DNA from: Methanobacterium sp. UBA410
Lineage (GTDB): Archaea > Methanobacteriota > Methanobacteria > Methanobacteriales > Methanobacteriaceae
Assembly (NCBI GenBank): GCA_002498385.1
Contig: DAHH01000016.1
Coordinates: 274,530 to 301,725 of the forward strand
Direction of reading: 5' to 3'
Length of the DNA: 27,196 bases
A program made the translations under genes and the position numbers. Position 1 is the first letter of the stretch. Every line of letters begins with the position of its first letter. Under the pieces are notes generated by a model. That model worked only from the letters and a program-made list of their open reading frames with translations. It was not told where the DNA came from and did not search any database. Of this stretch, positions 23,735 through 27,196 are shown piece by piece.

Positions 23735-23856
23735 TAAAACTGCTTCAAAAGAATGTTAAAGAAAAAACGGTCTTTCAAAATAAGAATTCCATTAGTTTGA
23801 TTAAATTTAAATTGGGATGGAAATTTAAATTGGAATAGACCAGCTTAAGATTAATA

Positions 23857-24417
23857 TTAACTGCTGATCTTCTCCATCAACTCTCTTAATTCTGTTACCA
23901 CAGCTGAATTATCCTGGTATTCAAGTACACCGCCACAGTTTGGACATATAAAATTATTTTCAGATGCTTCCTCAAATCTGTACCTGCATCCATTGTCCAA
24001 ACATACAAAGAACATGTTTCCCTCTTCAAACTCTAGAGACTCTTTAATTTCATCTGAAAATTCTTCACATTTCTTTGCTAAAATCTCTGCAACTTTACCT
24101 TCATCAAATTTCCAGCTGTAAGTATACCACTGAGTTTCAGGGTCTTTACTGCGTTTGTAACTGGCAATTCCCGCATCATAAAGCTTGTAGAGAATCCTTC
24201 TCACAATGTTAAGCCTTATTTCAGTTTCCTCTGTAATTTCCTCATCAGTGGTTTTACCACTCAAAAGCGAAGCAATAATTGCAATGCTGTTCTCTTCTTC
24301 ACCTGTTACGTCTGCAAGAACCTCGTGAACTGTGGAGTCAGTCAGCATTTCAGCTCCCTTTTTACCCTGTGAAAATTTAATTAAATCTTGGATCATGGGG
24401 CTATTCACATCAAGCAT
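23857..24417 (-). CDS. tfe: Transcription factor E, alpha subunit (TFE)
   Basis: 186 aa. The archaeal homologue of TFIIE-alpha helps TBP/TFB-loaded RNA polymerase open promoters. An N-terminal extended winged helix (about 8-115) contains the typical LNIVRRILYKLYDAGIASY and the WYTYSW wing. The C-terminal zinc ribbon has C139-x4-C144 and C158-x2-C161 (CPNC). ATG 24417 has a very strong GGAGGAGG (about 24423-24430), the best ribosome binding site in the window. A 300-bp upstream region carries a long inverted repeat and duplicated TATA elements (listed separately), so the gene may have a long structured leader. Confidence 0.95.
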   Translation of the reverse strand: MLDVNSPMIQDLIKFSQGKKGAEMLTDSTVHEVLADVTGEEENSIAIIASLLSGKTTDEEITEETEIRLNIVRRILYKLYDAGIASYKRSKDPETQWYTYSWKFDEGKVAEILAKKCEEFSDEIKESLEFEEGNMFFVCLDNGCRYRFEEASENNFICPNCGGVLEYQDNSAVVTELRELMEKISS

Positions 24418-24483
24418 GTTATTCCTCCTCCGGCGATCAAATCATTTAAAGCTAGTTTAAACCATTGAATTTTAAAGCCATTA

Positions 24484-24581
24484 AACCAATTGCACTTTAG
24501 ATCAAACATCAATTAATGATTCAATTCTTAAAAAATTTGAATTTTAAACCTTGAATGTTATTTTTAAAGTGCAAGTTGGTT
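24484..24581. repeat. 98-nt imperfect inverted repeat upstream of tfe
   Basis: Outer arms AACCAATTGCACTTTA (24484-24499) and TAAAGTGCAAGTTGGTT (24565-24581) pair over 16 bp with one bulge. Inside, AACATCAA (about 24505-24512) pairs with TTGAATGTT (about 24551-24559). At the tip, ATTCAA (24519-24524) pairs with TTGAAT. The arms nest, so the whole element can fold into one long stem on either strand. It lies 67 bp upstream of the tfe start and below the TATA pair, so it would be in the tfe leader. It could instead be a small mobile-element relic; no target duplication was seen. Confidence 0.65.
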
Positions 24582-24606
24582 ACCCTCTAATCAATTCAAA
24601 AGAATG

Positions 24607-24648
24607 AACTTTGGTGTCTATATAATTAACTTTGGTGTTATATAATAT
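24607..24648 (-). promoter_or_regulatory. Duplicated TATA-bearing element, probable tfe promoter
   Basis: AACTTTGGTGTCTATATAAT (from 24607) and AACTTTGGTGTTATATAAT (from 24628) are head-to-tail copies, each with a TATATAA core. Read on the minus strand they give ATTATATA boxes about 200 bp upstream of tfe, giving two tandem promoters and a leader of roughly 170-190 nt. Both cores also read as TATA on the plus strand, where no gene follows. Confidence 0.45.
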
Positions 24649-24718
24649 CAACAAGATAGTATTTATATTTTTTTGATGGACAATATTGTTCACTGAAAGC
24701 AATAATTTTAAGCAAAGT

Positions 24719-25579
24719 TTAGAGTTTTCTAACGATAACAGCCGGTGTATGCTCAACAGAATTGAGCATCTCAACTGTTACACCATCAATATCCCCCTCA
24801 AACATTTCCTGCATTTCATAAACAGTTTCTACATCCATCTCATTTTCTTTATGGTAATCCTCAGCAGCCTGAGCTATATCCAGCACCTCATCCAGATCAC
24901 AGAACTTCGAAATTCCAAGGGGCGTTGGCCCTATAATATTTCCAAATCGGCCTAAAATGTATCCAAAAACTCCAAGATCACATTTTATACCTTTTAAAGC
25001 TTGAGGTAGTGATGTGAACTTCCAGCCTCCAAGTTCATAACTTGCATCAGTGTCGATTATCATGACAGTCACATTGAGACCCTGACGAGAAAGTTTTCCT
25101 GCAATATCCTTTGCAACCATTTCAGGCTCTCGAGGAAGCAATGAAACAAATGTGCCTGGAACGTTGCTCAAATCCACCCCTGCCTCAGATGCAGGTTTAA
25201 GAGCATGTTTCAATCCATAAAAATCTAGAATAACCTTCTTGTGAGATCTGGCTTCAGGGGGCAGTTTCCGCAGGTTTTTTACAGTTCTTTTCTTTATCCT
25301 GAAGAGTGGTCCCAGAAGGTAGCCCCAGATGTATTTGGACCAGACATCTGCAAGAAATGTGGAAAGCAGTGATGGTTCAAATTCAGACTCATCCACAAGC
25401 ATGCCCTGGGATACAGATACAGGGGTTTCTGAAAGTACAAGGAAGTCTCCATCTTTTAAAAGATCTCTGGCCCTCTCAACAATAACATCATAGGATTCAC
25501 CAGGTTTTATGTACCCTGTTCTAACAGGTATGGTAGTGTAATTTAATTCTTCTTTAGGTTCATCAGTTTTTAATTCCAT
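24719..25579 (-). CDS. CofE-like protein (F420-0:gamma-glutamyl ligase family, divergent)
   Basis: 286 aa. The opening TTIPVRTGYIKPGESYDVIVERARDLLKDGDFLVLSETPVS follows the CofE pattern (IKPGDDL, then a strand with G-D and S/T near residue 45). IIDTDASY (about 174-181) resembles the metal-binding ..D.D.S.. loop of CofE. Otherwise it departs. A segment near 80-100 (DVWSKYIWGYLLGPLFRIKKRT) and the part after 190 (FGYILGRFGNIIGPTPLGIS) are not those of true CofE, which is about 250 aa. It is probably a paralogue that ligates glutamate to, or binds, an F420-like or other substrate. ATG 25579 is preceded by GGGTAAG. The true cofE may be elsewhere. Confidence 0.7.
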   Translation of the reverse strand: MELKTDEPKEELNYTTIPVRTGYIKPGESYDVIVERARDLLKDGDFLVLSETPVSVSQGMLVDESEFEPSLLSTFLADVWSKYIWGYLLGPLFRIKKRTVKNLRKLPPEARSHKKVILDFYGLKHALKPASEAGVDLSNVPGTFVSLLPREPEMVAKDIAGKLSRQGLNVTVMIIDTDASYELGGWKFTSLPQALKGIKCDLGVFGYILGRFGNIIGPTPLGISKFCDLDEVLDIAQAAEDYHKENEMDVETVYEMQEMFEGDIDGVTVEMLNSVEHTPAVIVRKL

Positions 25580-25746
25580 TTTCTTACCCTTACAGCTGGA
25601 TCTGTAGTCGTGTGAATCACCAGGTTCTAAAGAGATTCCATTTGTAACTCAAATTCTTAAATTTCGAAGGTAACTTTCGAAAAATAGAAAAAGAAGTTTA
25701 TTTGAAGTTTTATTTTAAGATTTCATGCTCATTTTTTTTAGGATTC

Positions 25747-26427
25747 CTATCCCTTTATGGGTGGAGCCCATACCTTAAGGTCTATTCCTTCTATTATGGC
25801 TCTTTTACCTTCAAGCTGCACAAGAACCCCTGAATGAACTTTCTGCATCATGCAGTGGCCCGGCAGGAATCTGACAGTTTCACCAACGGAAGGTAGCTTG
25901 CCCTCTATTACTCCCTCAAATCCACCAACCATACAAACGCCGATGTCCATGAATTCAAAGTCCGCTTCGGGGTCAAGTCTGTGGCACGGCCCTATCATGT
26001 GCACTGTTATTAAACCGTTGTCCTCATTTAATATCTTTGCAAAGTGGGTTATTGGACATGCCAGTGGCCTGTACCTTATTATGTCCCCTGCCTTGAGCAC
26101 TTTACGCGTGAATGGGTAAAGAACCTCCCTGCAGGATCTCTCCCCTGGAAGGGGGTGAAGTACAAAATCTGCTTCGTACCCATCAAGAAGGCCCACATAA
26201 CTTTCTTCTTCGGGAATTACCTTTTCTTCTTTAAGTATGGTTTCAATTTCTTCTCTGTTTTCCCTGAATATTTCCTGTAAAAGAAATCTGCACCTTTCAG
26301 GTTTTATTCCACCTTTAAGGAGGAAATGAGCAAACTCTTCACACCTTGCGTATCCACAGACTCCACAGTTAAATCCAGGAAGCAATTTTGAAACTCTGGA
26401 AAGCTGATCTGAATTGGAATCACCCAT
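25747..26427 (-). CDS. Fe-S cluster protein with CFeSP-like N-terminal 4Fe-4S domain
   Basis: 226 aa. The start is ATG 26427 with AAGGTG upstream; GTG 26436 is closer to the site and less likely. N-terminal C21-x2-C24-x4-C29-x16-C46, within LLPGFNCGVCGYARCEEFA, is the 4Fe-4S motif seen in the corrinoid Fe-S protein of CODH/ACS and in Rnf/Nqr-type clusters. The remaining 170 residues are a beta-rich domain with further conserved-looking cysteines (CPITHF, GPCHRLD, GHCMMQ) but no known fold that I recognise. It is soluble. The HypB-like GTPase lies 66 bp upstream on the same strand, so both likely belong to one maturation or electron-delivery system; the target is unknown. Confidence 0.82.
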   Translation of the reverse strand: MGDSNSDQLSRVSKLLPGFNCGVCGYARCEEFAHFLLKGGIKPERCRFLLQEIFRENREEIETILKEEKVIPEEESYVGLLDGYEADFVLHPLPGERSCREVLYPFTRKVLKAGDIIRYRPLACPITHFAKILNEDNGLITVHMIGPCHRLDPEADFEFMDIGVCMVGGFEGVIEGKLPSVGETVRFLPGHCMMQKVHSGVLVQLEGKRAIIEGIDLKVWAPPIKG

Positions 26428-26493
26428 TAAGAACACCTTACCAGTTTATTTATTAAAGAATTATTTATCATAGAATTATCCTTTAAAGTGAAT

Positions 26494-27195
26494 TCATTCG
26501 CCTTTATAACTTTGAAAACCGTCAATTCCACGCAATATTCCCCTATGGTACTTTTTATTAACCTTTCTTTCACCAACACACAGTGTACAGACTGCAAGTG
26601 GTGCAGAATGCCTTAGTTTCTCCTTGTCAAGTGCCACTTCCTTTGAGTTGAGCATTTCCTCCCCAAGCTCAACACATCCCTGACCTGATAGACCATTTGC
26701 CTCGATTACTTTACATTGCGGGTTTACCTCAAGTACCCTTTCCCTGAATATCTCACGTTCGGCCTGGGATATCATGTCTCCCTTGGTTATGACAGCAATG
26801 TCTGCAGTGCTTAGAAATGGACCCACCTTAAGGGGTGTGTTGGGTCCGCTGGTTGCATCTATAACACAAACTCCCAGACAGTTCTCTGTGTAAGGTGCGC
26901 ACCTGTGGCAGAGTCCTGCAGTTTCCACAACAAGAAAATCGGATTGGTTATCCTCTGCCCAGTTTATCATGTCTTCAATGTTGTAGATTGCATAGTGGTC
27001 CGGGCACATGTCCATAGAAAGACCTACCTTTGTGGGCACGCCGATTTTGGCAAATTTTTTATCATCGTCCGTGTAAAGACAATCAATTTTAACAACTGAA
27101 GGCTTCAAACCCTTTTCTATCAATCTTTTAAGGGAATGTATAAGTACAGCTGTTTTTCCAGAACCTGGGGTTCCGGCAACTATTACCATCCTCAT
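26494..27195 (-). CDS. HypB/UreG-like GTPase, cysteine-rich, probable metallocentre maturation factor
   Basis: 233 aa; the ATG at 27195 lies one base from the window edge, so the gene may begin further upstream (the second in-frame ATG is 27189). Walker A is GTPGSGKT (8-15), the G3 element ETAG (91-94) and the base-specificity element TKGD (137-140). These place it in the SIMIBI GTPases near HypB, UreG and CooC. Ten cysteines are present. A cluster C96-x2-C99-x6-C106-x3-C110 follows ETAG, and C203-x2-C206 lies near the C terminus; these could hold metal or an Fe-S cluster. It is co-oriented with the Fe-S protein 66 bp downstream. The role is inferred from family only. Confidence 0.82.
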   Translation of the reverse strand: MRMVIVAGTPGSGKTAVLIHSLKRLIEKGLKPSVVKIDCLYTDDDKKFAKIGVPTKVGLSMDMCPDHYAIYNIEDMINWAEDNQSDFLVVETAGLCHRCAPYTENCLGVCVIDATSGPNTPLKVGPFLSTADIAVITKGDMISQAEREIFRERVLEVNPQCKVIEANGLSGQGCVELGEEMLNSKEVALDKEKLRHSAPLAVCTLCVGERKVNKKYHRGILRGIDGFQSYKGE

Positions 27196-27196
27196 A

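Noticed and set aside
24580..24774. Small minus-strand frame overlapping the end of the CofE-like gene
   Set aside because: No ribosome binding site; it runs through the promoter region of tfe and has no conserved-looking sequence.

Overview
The window looks like a mesophilic hydrogenotrophic methanogen of the order Methanobacteriales, most likely Methanobacterium or a close relative. The reasons are AT-rich sequence, GGTGA-type ribosome binding sites, TTG starts, archaeal information-processing genes (TFE, aMBF1, the proteasomal ATPase PAN), methanogen-associated families (DUF356, UPF0146, TfuA, a CofE-like protein) and long AT-rich spacers. The genus is an inference; no rRNA or mcr gene is present to anchor it.

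Layout. 298-2016: two exported or membrane-anchored proteins of unknown function, the first with a POTRA-like sequence, followed by hairpins and a T-rich tract. 2480-4960: a DUF356 protein, then divergent aMBF1 (minus) and pan (plus). 5063-5124: a canonical C/D box guide RNA, not an ORF, between pan and cbiJ. 9244 down to 5387 (minus): UPF0146, a P2A cation ATPase and cobalt-precorrin-6A reductase, tightly packed. 9314-9748: a RimI-like acetyltransferase. 10510-15469: carA and carB, separated by an unusual 685 bp spacer with a 15-bp tandem array. 15856-20623 (plus): an amidohydrolase, a canonical seryl-tRNA synthetase, a UspA protein, and a CBS-domain protein with an unknown partner. 27195 down to 20808 (minus): a HypB-like GTPase, an Fe-S protein, a CofE-like protein, TFE, an HD-domain protein, TfuA and LarE.

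Functional themes. carA/carB supply carbamoyl phosphate for arginine and pyrimidines. pan, tfe, mbf1, serS and the C/D RNA are information-processing and protein-quality genes. cbiJ serves corrinoid synthesis. tfuA next to a three-cysteine LarE-type sulfurtransferase suggests sulfur insertion, possibly for the thioglycine of methyl-coenzyme M reductase. The Fe-S protein and cysteine-rich GTPase look like a metallocentre-maturation pair of unknown target.

The strongest new observations are the C/D RNA (its D' guide is predicted to hit C34 of elongator tRNA-Met), the TfuA/LarE pairing, the Fe-S/GTPase pair, a canonical SerRS in a lineage known for the divergent enzyme, a ~98 nt imperfect inverted repeat upstream of tfe, and a striking habit of short perfect tandem duplications (mostly 14-17 bp) in most longer spacers.
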